Both the position numbers and the translations under genes were made by a program. Shown here piece after piece: positions 24,659 to 34,392 of a stretch of DNA of 64,000 nt. The DNA is taken from positions 558,001 to 622,000 of the forward strand of contig NZ_CP022529.1 of NCBI RefSeq assembly GCF_002237595.1, read 5' to 3'. The notes beneath the pieces were generated by a model that saw only the letters and a list, made by a program, of their open reading frames with translations, was not told the origin of the DNA and ran no database searches. This DNA is from Labrenzia sp. VG12. Its GTDB lineage: Bacteria > Pseudomonadota > Alphaproteobacteria > Rhizobiales > Stappiaceae. Numbering within the stretch: the first letter of the stretch is position 1; every line of letters starts with the position of its first letter.

Positions 24659-26512
24659 TCAGAGGCCAAGGCGCGCATTCCGCGCCTCAGGGGTCCAGTT
24701 TGCCAGTTGCCTGCGCAGCTCCTTGATGATCTCGGGCACGAATTCGGCGCAGGGACGATCGGTATAGGGGTGCATGTAGATCATTGTCGGATACCAGGGC
24801 GGATTGTTCTGGCCGAGCAACAAAGGCGGTTCCTGTTGTCCGAACCGGATGCTTGGGACACCGAGAATGCCAGCCATATCAGCAACGCTGGTGTTGGCAG
24901 AGACGACAAAATCGCAGATCCCCGTCAGCGCCGCGGCGCCGAGTAGATCGTTGAACAGGTCGACGTCCTCGAAGTAGTTGAACTTGTCGGAAAACCTGTT
25001 CCTGAAAAACTCCAGTTCCTTTTCGATGGCTTGATACTGAAGATTGACGTAAATGGCGTCTGTCGACTCCAGAATGGGGGAAAACCCGGGCGCGGAGAGG
25101 TAATAGCGGGCTCTGTGAGGTGCCAGGTTTTTGGAACGCCAGGAAAAGCCGATGATGGGTTTGTTGTCGTAGTCTTTCAAGCGCTCAAGATATCCACGGG
25201 CGCGCTCCTGCTCAATTTTGTAGACTGGGCTCGGCGCGTTGTCGAAGTCTTCAAGGCGGGGGCGCAAATACTTGGCCATGTCGGTAATGTTGACCGTTAC
25301 ATCATAGTCCGACGCAGTGGCAGCCAGGTCCGTGTCCATCTGTGCCTTGCGGCAGGTGGCCTCCGGGAAGGACTGCTGCATGAGGGCGGCGGCCTTGACC
25401 GACACCTCGACGATCACCTTGCCCGCCTTTTCAATCAGTTGTGGCAGCATGGTTCCGGATTTGAGAGCATCTCCAAGTCCCTGATCCGCCCAAACGAGGA
25501 TCGTTTTGTCCGAGATATCCTCACCCTGCCAGGCGGGAACCTCGAAGGTGCGCCGCAAAACCTGTGAGGAGGGGTCTTCGAAGCGGGCGCTGTGCAATGC
25601 CCAACCGTTTTCCAGGTCTCCATTCGCAAGATAGGCAAGCGACAAATTCCAGTCGACCGACTTTTGATTTTCGGGTGCGTATTGCTTGGCGAGTTGCAAA
25701 TAGTTGAGGGCTTCGTCGAATTCCCCATGCATGAGCAGGCTGACTCCGAGTGTCACGTTCTTGTGAAAGTTCGTCGGGTCCGACGCCACGGCTTTGCGGG
25801 CGTATCCGATACCTTTGAAATTCTCGTTCATTGTGAACAGCAATCGGGCTGCTTCGTGCTGAACGTCGCTGTTGTCGGGAAACCGTTCCAGGGCTTCCGT
25901 GAGTTCATATTGCGACGGTTCCAATTGTTTCAGCTTCAGCCGGCAGCGCGCCCTCTGGACGTAGTTGTTGACGTTGTCCGGGTCGAGCATGATCGCCTTG
26001 GTAAAGAAGGTGATGGCATGCTCGGCTTTGTCCGCGTCAATCAGCAGCATGCCGTAATTCTGGTAGGCATCCTTGTAGTTGGGGTCTTCGACAATCAGCT
26101 CCTGCAGGATGTACTCTGCATCCTCGTATTTTTTCTGCCTGGTCAACGCGACGGCGACGATATTGCGGGCTTCGCGCTCCTTGGGATTGAGCTCAAGGGC
26201 CTTGGAACAGACCAGCAGAAGGCTTTCGGGATCCGTGCCGAGATCCATCATGGCCCGGGCGAGATTGGCATAGAAGACCGACTGCCTGGGGTCGGATTTG
26301 ATGGCCTTCTGGATAAGGTCGATGGCAAGCTCCGGTTGGCCGAGCTGTCGGTAGCTGACACCGAGAAGATGCAGCGCGTCCGCATTGTTCGGCAGTTTTT
26401 TCAGAACCTTTTTGTAACAGTCCTGGGCTTTCGAGATGTCGCCGGATTGCTGGTACTTCAGCCCCTGAAACAGTTTTTCTCGAAGGGGGTTTTGTGCGGA
26501 TCTATTCGACAT
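24659..26512 (-). CDS. TPR protein with C-terminal glycosyltransferase-like domain (FlmG-like), copy 2
   Basis: 617 residues, a tandem paralogue of the next gene on this strand, collinear along its whole length and most alike in the C-terminal half (TILVWADQGLGDALKSGTML; KPIIGFSWRSKNLAPHRARY; CDFVVSANTSVADMAGILGV). The TPR half is more divergent, which suggests different protein acceptors with the same sugar donor. It is the first gene of this two-gene operon, with 63 bp to copy 1. Its promoter must lie in the 668-bp gap upstream. Confidence 0.83.
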   Translation of the reverse strand: MSNRSAQNPLREKLFQGLKYQQSGDISKAQDCYKKVLKKLPNNADALHLLGVSYRQLGQPELAIDLIQKAIKSDPRQSVFYANLARAMMDLGTDPESLLLVCSKALELNPKEREARNIVAVALTRQKKYEDAEYILQELIVEDPNYKDAYQNYGMLLIDADKAEHAITFFTKAIMLDPDNVNNYVQRARCRLKLKQLEPSQYELTEALERFPDNSDVQHEAARLLFTMNENFKGIGYARKAVASDPTNFHKNVTLGVSLLMHGEFDEALNYLQLAKQYAPENQKSVDWNLSLAYLANGDLENGWALHSARFEDPSSQVLRRTFEVPAWQGEDISDKTILVWADQGLGDALKSGTMLPQLIEKAGKVIVEVSVKAAALMQQSFPEATCRKAQMDTDLAATASDYDVTVNITDMAKYLRPRLEDFDNAPSPVYKIEQERARGYLERLKDYDNKPIIGFSWRSKNLAPHRARYYLSAPGFSPILESTDAIYVNLQYQAIEKELEFFRNRFSDKFNYFEDVDLFNDLLGAAALTGICDFVVSANTSVADMAGILGVPSIRFGQQEPPLLLGQNNPPWYPTMIYMHPYTDRPCAEFVPEIIKELRRQLANWTPEARNARLGL

Positions 26513-27180
26513 CTCGTCTCTGCCACTGGAGAATCATGCAGGAACCATAGCAGGCCAGCTTTGCAAACGCAGGCGGGGCAAGGGAAATGGGAAATTCGCC
26601 TGGGGATTTGCAGACATTCGCGCTTCAGGGGGCAGGGCTCATTGAACTGATCGAGGTGGCGCAATGGACGGCAAGGCGTTGCGAGAAAGGCGCGAACAGC
26701 GGGCTTCTTCCCGGTTGAGCGGCTGGATGAAACAGATCAACGCCGTTTTTGCATCCATCCGGGAAAGGATCAATTTGCCTGGCAACGTCGCAACAAACTT
26801 TTGGAATCCGGAATCACGTCGGTGGAGACCGGCATGACAGACGGCCGTAACAGGCGTCTCACGCTCCGGAAGCCCGGTTGATGTCTGGTCGCTTCATAGT
26901 ATAAGGGCGCGAAATATCTTATCAGTAGTTGCAGGTCAAAGGTCCAGGGGTGGAACCCAGGAAGGTTGTTCCCTCGCATTGAAGATCTGAGATTGGATTG
27001 TGACCAAACACGATCGGCTTCAGGGTCGATGGAACGAATAACCCGCATGCGCAGGATTTGCTTGCCCGAAAAGCAATGCATGCAGGCAGGCGGTTGAAGC
27101 ATCCGCATTTTGTGGTGCCTTGCAGCGCGGCAAGCCCTGCATATGAACCGGGGGAAGGCCAGGTGCCTGGGGAATAAGCG
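26513..27180. other. 668-bp intergenic region between divergent genes
   Basis: Separates the TPR-glycosyltransferase operon (leftward) from the ATP-grasp-like gene (rightward), so it must hold promoters for both. A 57-codon frame at 26664-26837 has only a weak ribosome site and is not called. No tRNA, repeat or terminator was recognised. Confidence 0.5.
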
Positions 27181-27966
27181 ATGCAGTGGATCCTGCAGAA
27201 GTTTGAAGACACCGTAAAACTCGCGACAGCCCTCGAACGACTGGGCATTGGCTACAGCTGGCACAAGGTCGTGCCATTCGTCGGTGATCTTGATCCGGAG
27301 CCGGTTGTTGCCGATCGCAACAAAGTCGTGCTGTTCGGTACTTATTCGCTCTGGCGATACGCGGAGCGCATGGCCTACCGGCCGGGGGTCTTCAGGCTGT
27401 CGCCGTTTTTGCACCAGGCCTGTTGGCACCCTTACCTTCTGAACGGTCCGGATGCCTTGCTCCTGCAGTTGAAGGACATCCCGAAACGTCTGGCCGGTGA
27501 GACGCGCGACTGGTTTCTGCGTCCGGTGGACGATGCCAAGCAGGAGCCGGGAAATGTCAAATCCGCATCGGAAATCATCGCTCTCGCCGACCGGGTGCTC
27601 GCGCTTGACGAAGACGAGATCCCGATGGGCTCCTTGCGGCACGACACGGAACTGATGCTTACCCGTCCGGTGCGCATTCTGAAGGAATGGCGGCTCTGGG
27701 TGGTCGATGGCCGGATCGTGACCTATTCGCTCTACAAGGAAGGCAGCCGGGTCGTCTATCGCCCAGAGATCGATCCCGAAGCATACGAATTCGCCAGTCG
27801 GATGGTCGCGCTCCATCCAGGCTATGCGCAGGCCTACGTGCTGGACGTGTGCCTGACGGAAGAGGGACTGAAACTCCTGGAAACCAATTGCCTCAATGCA
27901 GCAGGGTTCTATGCCGCCGACCTGCAGAAGCTTGTGGGCGCGATCGAGGCCTTGCCCGCTCCCTGA
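27181..27966 (+). CDS. ATP-grasp-like protein (DUF4343 type)
   Basis: 261 residues. The C-terminal half looks like the end of an ATP-grasp fold (KEWRLWVVDGRIVTYSLYKE; TNCLNAAGFYAADLQKLV, with the Mg-ligand-like ETN). The N-terminal half, with ALERLGIGYSWHKVVPF and VVLFGTYSLWRYAERM, fits DUF4343 proteins of unknown role. Such enzymes usually join a carboxylate to an amine or thiol using ATP. Starts after GGGGAATAAGCG. No functional partner is adjacent. Confidence 0.7.
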   Translation: MQWILQKFEDTVKLATALERLGIGYSWHKVVPFVGDLDPEPVVADRNKVVLFGTYSLWRYAERMAYRPGVFRLSPFLHQACWHPYLLNGPDALLLQLKDIPKRLAGETRDWFLRPVDDAKQEPGNVKSASEIIALADRVLALDEDEIPMGSLRHDTELMLTRPVRILKEWRLWVVDGRIVTYSLYKEGSRVVYRPEIDPEAYEFASRMVALHPGYAQAYVLDVCLTEEGLKLLETNCLNAAGFYAADLQKLVGAIEALPAP

Positions 27967-28027
27967 TCATGGTGCGTGAAGGCCTGTCCCGCCGCCTGGC
28001 GTTATTCATGCGCTTTGCCTGGGGTGA

Positions 28028-31014
28028 CTATTGCAGAGCCGCTGAGGCGGAGACGGTTTTGAGCTTCCAGTCCTCGATCAATGTCCCCTTGGTGCTGAGC
28101 CTGCTTGCGAGGAAGTAAAGTCGCTGAGTTGCAGGTCCGTTCGGGGCCAGTTCGAAGCGTTGCTTCAGGTAGTAAGGCGGGATTGACTGCGAATAGAGAG
28201 TGGCTGTGACGGTGACCTGGGTCGGGTCCGTGCCCTCCGGAAGGGCAATCCGGTATTCCAAACGGTCGGACCCTGCAACGAAGTCCGGATCCTCGGAAGC
28301 TCGGCCCTCCGGAACCGTGGCTTTCATGAAAGCTTCCGTCACCTTGCTTTCGCCAAACTTGGCCTTGAATGCCGACGTTCCCGGCGTCAGCGCACCTTGT
28401 GGTGTCAGCCGGTTGTCTTTCGGGTGATAGACGCGGTGCACGAAACTTGTCGTGAATTCCCGCTTTGCGTTCTGGGTCAGTTCTTCATAGATCTGAACCT
28501 GTTTCTGGTCGGTTATGACGTTGTGGTGCGGTTGATACAAAGCCGTATCTGCGCCCTTCGGTACAACATCCAGAAACTCGGTTTCCAGCGGGGTACCCGT
28601 CCCGTCGACAATCACGCCTGCACCATTGGTGCAGCCGGAGCACCAGAGCGTTTTGCCGTCTGCACTGGTCGCGCGCACTTCAAGGAAGGCGCGCCGGAAA
28701 CCAACCCCCGAAGGTAGTCGGTGACCTGTCTTGTTGGACACTTGTACGCGCGCGACGAGCCCCCATAGCCCTCGTTCAGCTCTAGCGAGATATCGGCTGT
28801 CTCCTCTGCTGCCTGCAGCGCCATGGTGTCGATTGTCAGTTGGGCGCCATTGGTGGCGTAGGTCATGGGGTCTGTCAGGCTCATGCCCATCTCGGCACTG
28901 AACTGCCGCAACATCTCGACCAGAAAAACGTTCAGGCCGACATAATTGTGACGACGGTAACCTTCACGGAAAGGCACATCGAGTTCGTCCTGGGGCAGCC
29001 GGTTGGCGACGTCCGGCAGCGTGTCGTCCTGGATTGCCGCAATCTGTGTGGTGATTGACGGTACGCTCAGACTGCCATCGACACTCTTGAAATCCGTTTT
29101 CATGTGGCAGCTCTGGCACGTCCGTTCGGTGGCCTTTTCACTGAAGCGGCTGTTTTGCCATTCAAGATAGGTAGCCTGTTCGACCGAGTGCTGGAACTTG
29201 GTCAAGGGTTCCTGGAACGTTGCGCCATATTCGGCGTTCAGGAAGGCAGCGCCATTGCGCCCCGCCTTGTTGAAAACGTCCTGGTCTGCGGCGGTGTAGC
29301 CTTCAAGAGGCACGCTTGTGTTCGCATCCACATTCGGAAGGTTGATCGTGTGACAGGTGCCGCAGACCTCACTATCCTTGATGTAGGCGTCGTAGACCGG
29401 CGTGATCCCCATGGCATTCTGCATCGGATTGCGGCGCACGTTTTCGTAGGGCCCGACCAGCCGGTCGGCCTCGTTCAGGCGAAACACGCCCGTTGTTCCG
29501 TTCATCAGAAATGTGTCGAGTTTGTTGTAATCCGGCTGTCCTTCTGCGCGTTGCGGCGGGGCGATGTGATGGCAGACCGCGCAGGAAATGCCTTCACGCG
29601 CAAGATTGCCATACACATGGTAAGGCAGCGTGCCGTCTTTCTTCTGCTGTTCTTTCTCGGCTTCGGTCAGCGGCGCGTGCAAAAGGGTATAGTCCACCTT
29701 GAAGTCGTTGGGCTCCAGCCCCGCACCCGGATCGGCGTGGGCGTCGATAAGAAGCTGCCGTTGTCCCATTGCCCCGTGACAGGAGAGACAGGTGGTGCCG
29801 AGATTGCTCTTGAGGTCATCTGCCCCCGCAGCGTCCAGCAGCGCGAATTCGCTTTCGAGTTGAGCAAAGAAGATAGGGTCGCGGCCGGCGAGCCCCATCG
29901 GCGACCAGCGCCACTCGCCATATTCGGAAATGTTGTAGCCGTCGCCATAGTTCGGGCCGGTCTGGAGAAACATGGTCGTGCCATAAGGCGGTCCACCCAA
30001 CCCTCCGTGACAACCGACGCAATTGTCGGATGTCAGGAAATGCTGAGCGCCGCCCGGTCGGCTCGGCACGTGGTCCAGCCACTGGCTGGGCAGCGTTTGA
30101 AGCCGGTCTCTCGCAACGTCGATACCACCGGCAGGTGGAAAGGTTTTTGCAAATTCCGGATTTATCGTGGAAGGGGAGGCGGCGGCTGTCGCGTTGGACA
30201 GCTCCAGCGTGTCGTCATTATGAAAGAGGTCCTGGATCAGCGCAGCTTCGCTTTTGCCGTTCGCCGGTCGTTGCACTTCCGGCAGCCTGAACGGGCCAGG
30301 CGGGAAGCCCTCCATGTTGCGCCAGCTCTCGTCGACCCGAAAGATAAGCGGTTCGCCGTCATAGCCCTCGATGTTGGCGAGAGCCGAGAAGGTCAGCTCT
30401 TCCGCTGCAGAGGCGTGGCAGCGCATGCAGGTGCCGTCACCTGCCTGTCCCGACGCCGGGGAAAAAGGCGGATCAAACGAGTCAATCTCGGCAGACGGCT
30501 CGACCGAAGCAAAAAACCAACCGCCATGCGAAACCGAACTGTCCTTGACCAGGACTGTCCAGTTCAGACCACCGGTCTTCAGAAGGAAGGAAAGCATTTC
30601 GCTGTCCACCTTTGCCGGATCGTCCGGATGAAGCACCTCAAGCAGTTTCCGGTACTCCACATACCGGGCGGCCGGCGCAGAGACCATTTCCTTGACGATG
30701 ATGGCGCCGTCGGGAACGGTGCCTTTGCGGCCTCCCTCGAGCCAGTCGATCAGGCCCGGCGAATAGTAGATGCGGACGGCCGGGTGGGTGCCGTAATTGG
30801 TGTCGAGCAGAAAGGGGCCGGTGTCGCGCCAGCGCTTGTCGTGTTTCCAGCCTTCCTTGGCGAATGTTCGGTTGGCAACAAACGGGTAGAGCTTGGCTTC
30901 ATAGTCCAGAAGCGGCAACTCCGACGGGAGCGGCAAGCGTTCCGATACCGGCTGCGCCACGGCAGCGCTCATGCAAAGAAGACCTAGTATTGCGACGGCA
31001 AGGGAGCGAAACAT
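28028..31014 (-). pseudogene. Multihaem cytochrome c gene interrupted by one frameshift
   Basis: One gene split between two frames. It starts at the ATG at 31014 (GGAGGTG before it) with a signal peptide ending near AAVAQ. Six CxxCH haem sites follow in order (CMRCH, CVGCH, CLSCH, CAVCH, CGTCH, CQSCH), and an early segment PDGAIIVKEM recalls cytochrome P460. The frame breaks in a run of five G on the coding strand (28760-28764) and continues as VSNKTGHRLPSGVGFRRAFL to 28028. One extra G restores about 995 residues. As read, the first frame ends prematurely near 28612. Sequencing error, true inactivation or slippage are all possible. Periplasmic electron transfer expected if intact. Confidence 0.82.
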
Positions 31015-31468
31015 CGACGACACCTCCGGCGGCAGACATGTGAGGATGGTTGCATGTATGGGTTGTGCCTGGCAAGTTCGTGGCCTGCTTGCAGTTGAAT
31101 ACCATTGATCGGAGGTTAACCGCGTCTGCAAAGCTGTGGGTGGCGGTAAACTGGTTGATCCAGTTCGTGTTTGGCCCACCGATGGCTTCGACTTGAAGAT
31201 CTTTTGGAGTTGGTGCGAATTGGCCGGGCATTCCGGCCCCGAACGGCGCAGGAACCAGTCGGCAACCGCCAGCGTTGCCAGTTTGGGCAAGGCAGGGTCG
31301 AGAGGTACCACCGGTCAGAAGAAGGACCGGAAACAGCTTCCTGACGAGTGGGAAGCCGGCGTGTCAGAAACGTGCCAGAATAGGTCCACAATCGTGCCTT
31401 GTTCGGCACGTTGTTTCAGGCGCGCGCAATTTCGGCCTTGAAAACTGACATAGAGTTCAATGAGATGA
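31015..31468. other. Intergenic region upstream of the cytochrome gene
   Basis: 454 bp between the cytochrome start and tRNA-Val. It holds only a frame continuing upstream of the cytochrome ATG, without a ribosome site, and small antisense frames. The cytochrome promoter is expected here. No terminator, repeat or further RNA gene recognised. Confidence 0.5.
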
Positions 31469-31543
31469 TGGTGGGCGATACTGGGATTGAACCAGTGACC
31501 CCTCCCGTGTGAAGGGAGTGCTCTCCCGCTGAGCTAATCGCCC
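31469..31543 (-). tRNA. tRNA-Val (anticodon CAC)
   Basis: 75 nt including encoded CCA. The acceptor stem GGGCGAU pairs with AUCGCCC, the D-arm GCUCAGCGGGAGAGC is standard, and the anticodon stem CUCCC/GGGAG encloses UUCACAC, giving anticodon CAC. The T-arm has GGUUCAAUCC. The CAC anticodon reads GUG valine codons. It lies between the cytochrome and DUF4139 genes; no integrated element is attached to it. Confidence 0.95.
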
Positions 31544-31684
31544 TCGCAATCGCGTGGTGTGCGGCTGTCTAAGGGATGGGGTGCGACTTGGCAAGTCCTT
31601 TTTGTCAGGAACAAATGAGACCTTCCCGAAAAGGCCTTAATTTGGGCAGACGATCCGCCAACACGTTTTTCAGGAGACATTTGA

Positions 31685-33646
31685 ATGCAATTTCGCACGT
31701 CCACAGCCCTTTTCCTGTGCATGATCGCCCCTTCCGTAGGTCTTGCGGCCGACAACGGCCCGATCACCTCGATCACGCTGTCCTCCGGCGGGCTTGCCGA
31801 AATCGTGCGCAAGGCAGATATCGACAGTGCGGGTCTGATCAACATGACGGTGCCGCTCGATCAGGTGAACGATGTTCTGAAAAGCATAGTTGTCTTCGAT
31901 GAGGCAGGCGTGGTTGAGGGCATTACCTTGCCGGGACCCAACCCGCTTGCCGAAACGTTCAAGAATCTTCCCTTTTCTGTCGAGGATCTTCAATCGCCGG
32001 CACGTCTTCTGTCAGCGCTGCAGGGCACCCGGGTGCGGCTGGACAGGGCCGGCTCCTCGGTCGAAGGCCTCGTACTCGGCGTTTCCGCGCGTGATCAGGG
32101 CGACAAGGGGCAGGCTTTTGTGGTTTCGGTCCTCAGTGACGGGCGCATCACCGGGGTGGAGCTCGGCGCCGATACCGAAGTGTCGTTTCTCGACGAGGAC
32201 ATCAGCCAGAAAGTGGCCCGCGCGCTGAACGCCGTCGGCTCGGGCAAGGCGGACGGCGCTCGCAATGTCGCGCTCAAGGTCGCCGGTGAGGGCGCGCGGG
32301 AAGTTGCCGTTTCCTATGTGGTGCCGGCACCCATCTGGAAAACGGCCTATCGCGTGGTGACGCTCGCCGATGACAAGGCCCGGCTGCAGGCCTGGGCGGT
32401 TCTGGAAAACGCCAGCGGCGAGGACTGGGACAATGTCGAGGTGACGCTCTCCTCCGGTGCGCCGGTGACTCTGAAACAGCGCCTGCACGACCTTTACTGG
32501 AAACAGCGCCGGGAAGTGCCCATCGATGTGTCCGAAGGCTATGTGCCGCCGGCCGATACCGGGGCGGAACCGGTCTTCGATGTGGCGGAGAGCGAAGCGG
32601 TTCTGGAAAGCAGGTCCCAGATCGCCGCCTTTGCCGCCCCCGCGGCCGCACCGCGCCCGGTTACCCGGAAGATGGCCGACGCCAATGTCGGCGAGGCGGT
32701 CGAGGGCGCTGTGACGGCTTCCTTCACCTTGCCCTGGAAAGTGTCGCTGGGCAGCGGTGAGACGTTGTCCGCACCGATTGTCGACAAGGTGGTCTCTGCC
32801 GAAACCGTCTCCGTCTTCCAGCCGGAAAGCGGTCTGTCCCACCCCATCGCCGCCATCCTGATCAACAATGAGACCGAGACCAGCCTGCCCAGGGGCATTC
32901 TGACCGTCTATGACGAGAGTGAAGGTTATGTCGGTGATGCGCAGATCAACGGCATGCCGTCAGGTGAAAGCCGGATGGCGAGTTTTGCAACCGACAAGAA
33001 GGTCCGGATCGCCCAGAGTGCGACCGGTGACAACCAGATCACCTCGATCAAGGTGGCCGACGGGGTGCTGACGGCCATCGTGCGCGAGACGTCTGTGACA
33101 CGCTATGCCATCAAGGGCGCGCCGGATGGCGACCGCACCGTGATCATCGAGCACGCCAAGCGCCCGGGCTGGAATTTCTCCTCAGATAACGAGATGGACA
33201 GCACCGTCAGCCATCATCGGCTCCGCGTTGACGTTGCCGAAGGCGTGACGGAATCGGTGGTCGCGCTGCAGGAGCGCACCTTGTCGGAAACCTACGCCCT
33301 GATCTCGACCGACGCCAATCGCCTGCTTTATCTCTCCCGCCGGTCGCCGGACAAGAATATTGCGGCCAAACTGAAGGAGCTCTCGGACCTGCAGACCGAA
33401 ATCGCGCAGATCGAGCAGCAGGTCCAGCAACTGCGCTATGACAAGGAGCAGGAGAGCCAGGACCAGGACCGTCACAGGGCCAATCTGGCCGCCACGCAGC
33501 CAGGGGCAGACCTCTACAAGCGCGCGGTGCGCAAGCTGGAAGAGTCCGAGACCCGGATCGAGGGCATCGAAACGGACATCAGCGCCTTGATGGAACGGCG
33601 CGCGGAAATCCGCGCAACGCTCGGCGACAAGATCAGGACGTTCTGA
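31685..33646 (+). CDS. DUF4139-containing exported protein
   Basis: 653 residues with a signal peptide (about residues 1-22, cleavage near GLAAD). The family segment AVSYVVPAPIWKTAYRVV and the C-terminal beta-rich region place it with DUF4139/mucoidy-inhibitor-like proteins. Residues about 560-640 are a charged coiled coil (QTEIAQIEQQVQQLRYDKEQ). Function in this family is not established. The ATG follows CAGGAGACATTTGA. Its 3' end overlaps the convergent phosphatase gene by 14 bp. Confidence 0.85.
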   Translation: MQFRTSTALFLCMIAPSVGLAADNGPITSITLSSGGLAEIVRKADIDSAGLINMTVPLDQVNDVLKSIVVFDEAGVVEGITLPGPNPLAETFKNLPFSVEDLQSPARLLSALQGTRVRLDRAGSSVEGLVLGVSARDQGDKGQAFVVSVLSDGRITGVELGADTEVSFLDEDISQKVARALNAVGSGKADGARNVALKVAGEGAREVAVSYVVPAPIWKTAYRVVTLADDKARLQAWAVLENASGEDWDNVEVTLSSGAPVTLKQRLHDLYWKQRREVPIDVSEGYVPPADTGAEPVFDVAESEAVLESRSQIAAFAAPAAAPRPVTRKMADANVGEAVEGAVTASFTLPWKVSLGSGETLSAPIVDKVVSAETVSVFQPESGLSHPIAAILINNETETSLPRGILTVYDESEGYVGDAQINGMPSGESRMASFATDKKVRIAQSATGDNQITSIKVADGVLTAIVRETSVTRYAIKGAPDGDRTVIIEHAKRPGWNFSSDNEMDSTVSHHRLRVDVAEGVTESVVALQERTLSETYALISTDANRLLYLSRRSPDKNIAAKLKELSDLQTEIAQIEQQVQQLRYDKEQESQDQDRHRANLAATQPGADLYKRAVRKLEESETRIEGIETDISALMERRAEIRATLGDKIRTF

Positions 33647-34310
33647 CCGGGGCGGTCAGGTCGGCAACGGCACCGGCCAGCTCGTCAAAATGCGAAATCA
33701 CCCTGTCCGGGCCAAGCTCCCGGATAGGGACCGGCGTATAGCCGAAATCGACCGCAATGACCGGAATGCCGGCGTTGCGGGCGGCGTTGATGTCGGGACC
33801 GCTGTCGCCAACCATAAGGGACCCTTTGACACTGCCGCCGGCGCGTTCGATCGCCCCGAGGAGCGGCTCCGCATGCGGCTTTGCGGTCGGATAGGTGTCG
33901 CCGCCGACAACGGCATCGAAATGCCGGTCAAGGTCGAGTTTTTCAAGCAGCGGCAGGGTCAGTCGCTCGGCCTTGTTGGTACAGACCGCCAGCTTCCAGC
34001 CGTCAGCGCGGAAACGCTGCAGTGCGTTCACAACCCCGTCGAAGGGGCGCGTGTGCACCGTGCTGTTGTCTGCGTAATGTTCCAGGAAATGCTGAAACAG
34101 CGGCGCAATGGTGTCGTCGGTCCAGGAGACGTTGTTGTAGTCAAGGCCGCGCTGGATCAGCACCTTGGCGCCCATACCAACCATATGAGCCACCTTGTCC
34201 TCGGGGATCGCATCATGACCCGCATGGGTCATGACCACATTCAACGTGGCGACAAGATCCTCCATGGACGACACCAGCGTGCCATCCAGATCAAAAACCA
34301 GGACAGACAT
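33633..34310 (-). CDS. gph: Phosphoglycolate phosphatase, HAD family
   Basis: 225 residues. HAD motif I FDLDGTLVSS at the N-terminus, motif II threonine in VCTNKAERLT, motif III lysine in TAKPHAEPL and motif IV GDSGPDINAARNAG are all present, with the helical cap of subfamily IA between I and II. Dephosphorylates 2-phosphoglycolate, formed mainly in DNA repair or by oxygenation. Related HAD phosphatases for other small phosphates cannot be excluded. Convergent overlap of 14 bp with the DUF4139 gene. Confidence 0.88.
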   Translation of the reverse strand: MSVLVFDLDGTLVSSMEDLVATLNVVMTHAGHDAIPEDKVAHMVGMGAKVLIQRGLDYNNVSWTDDTIAPLFQHFLEHYADNSTVHTRPFDGVVNALQRFRADGWKLAVCTNKAERLTLPLLEKLDLDRHFDAVVGGDTYPTAKPHAEPLLGAIERAGGSVKGSLMVGDSGPDINAARNAGIPVIAVDFGYTPVPIRELGPDRVISHFDELAGAVADLTAPVRTS

Positions 34311-34392
34311 GAGACCCTCAACTTCGGTATGTGACGCTACACTGCCTAGCGGGAAGGGAGGTGGTGTTCAAGTCCAAGAGGTCTCTACCGGA

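Noticed and set aside
26664..26837. 57-codon frame in the gap upstream of the ATP-grasp-like gene
   Set aside because: Basic, low-information peptide with only a weak GAGGTGG-like site; not enough to call a gene.
29104..30987. Plus-strand frame of 627 codons
   Set aside because: Antisense to the multihaem cytochrome, whose six CxxCH sites and signal peptide mark the true strand.
31469..31543. tRNA-Val as an attachment site for an integrated element
   Set aside because: No integrase, no direct repeat of the tRNA 3' end and no mobile genes on either side.
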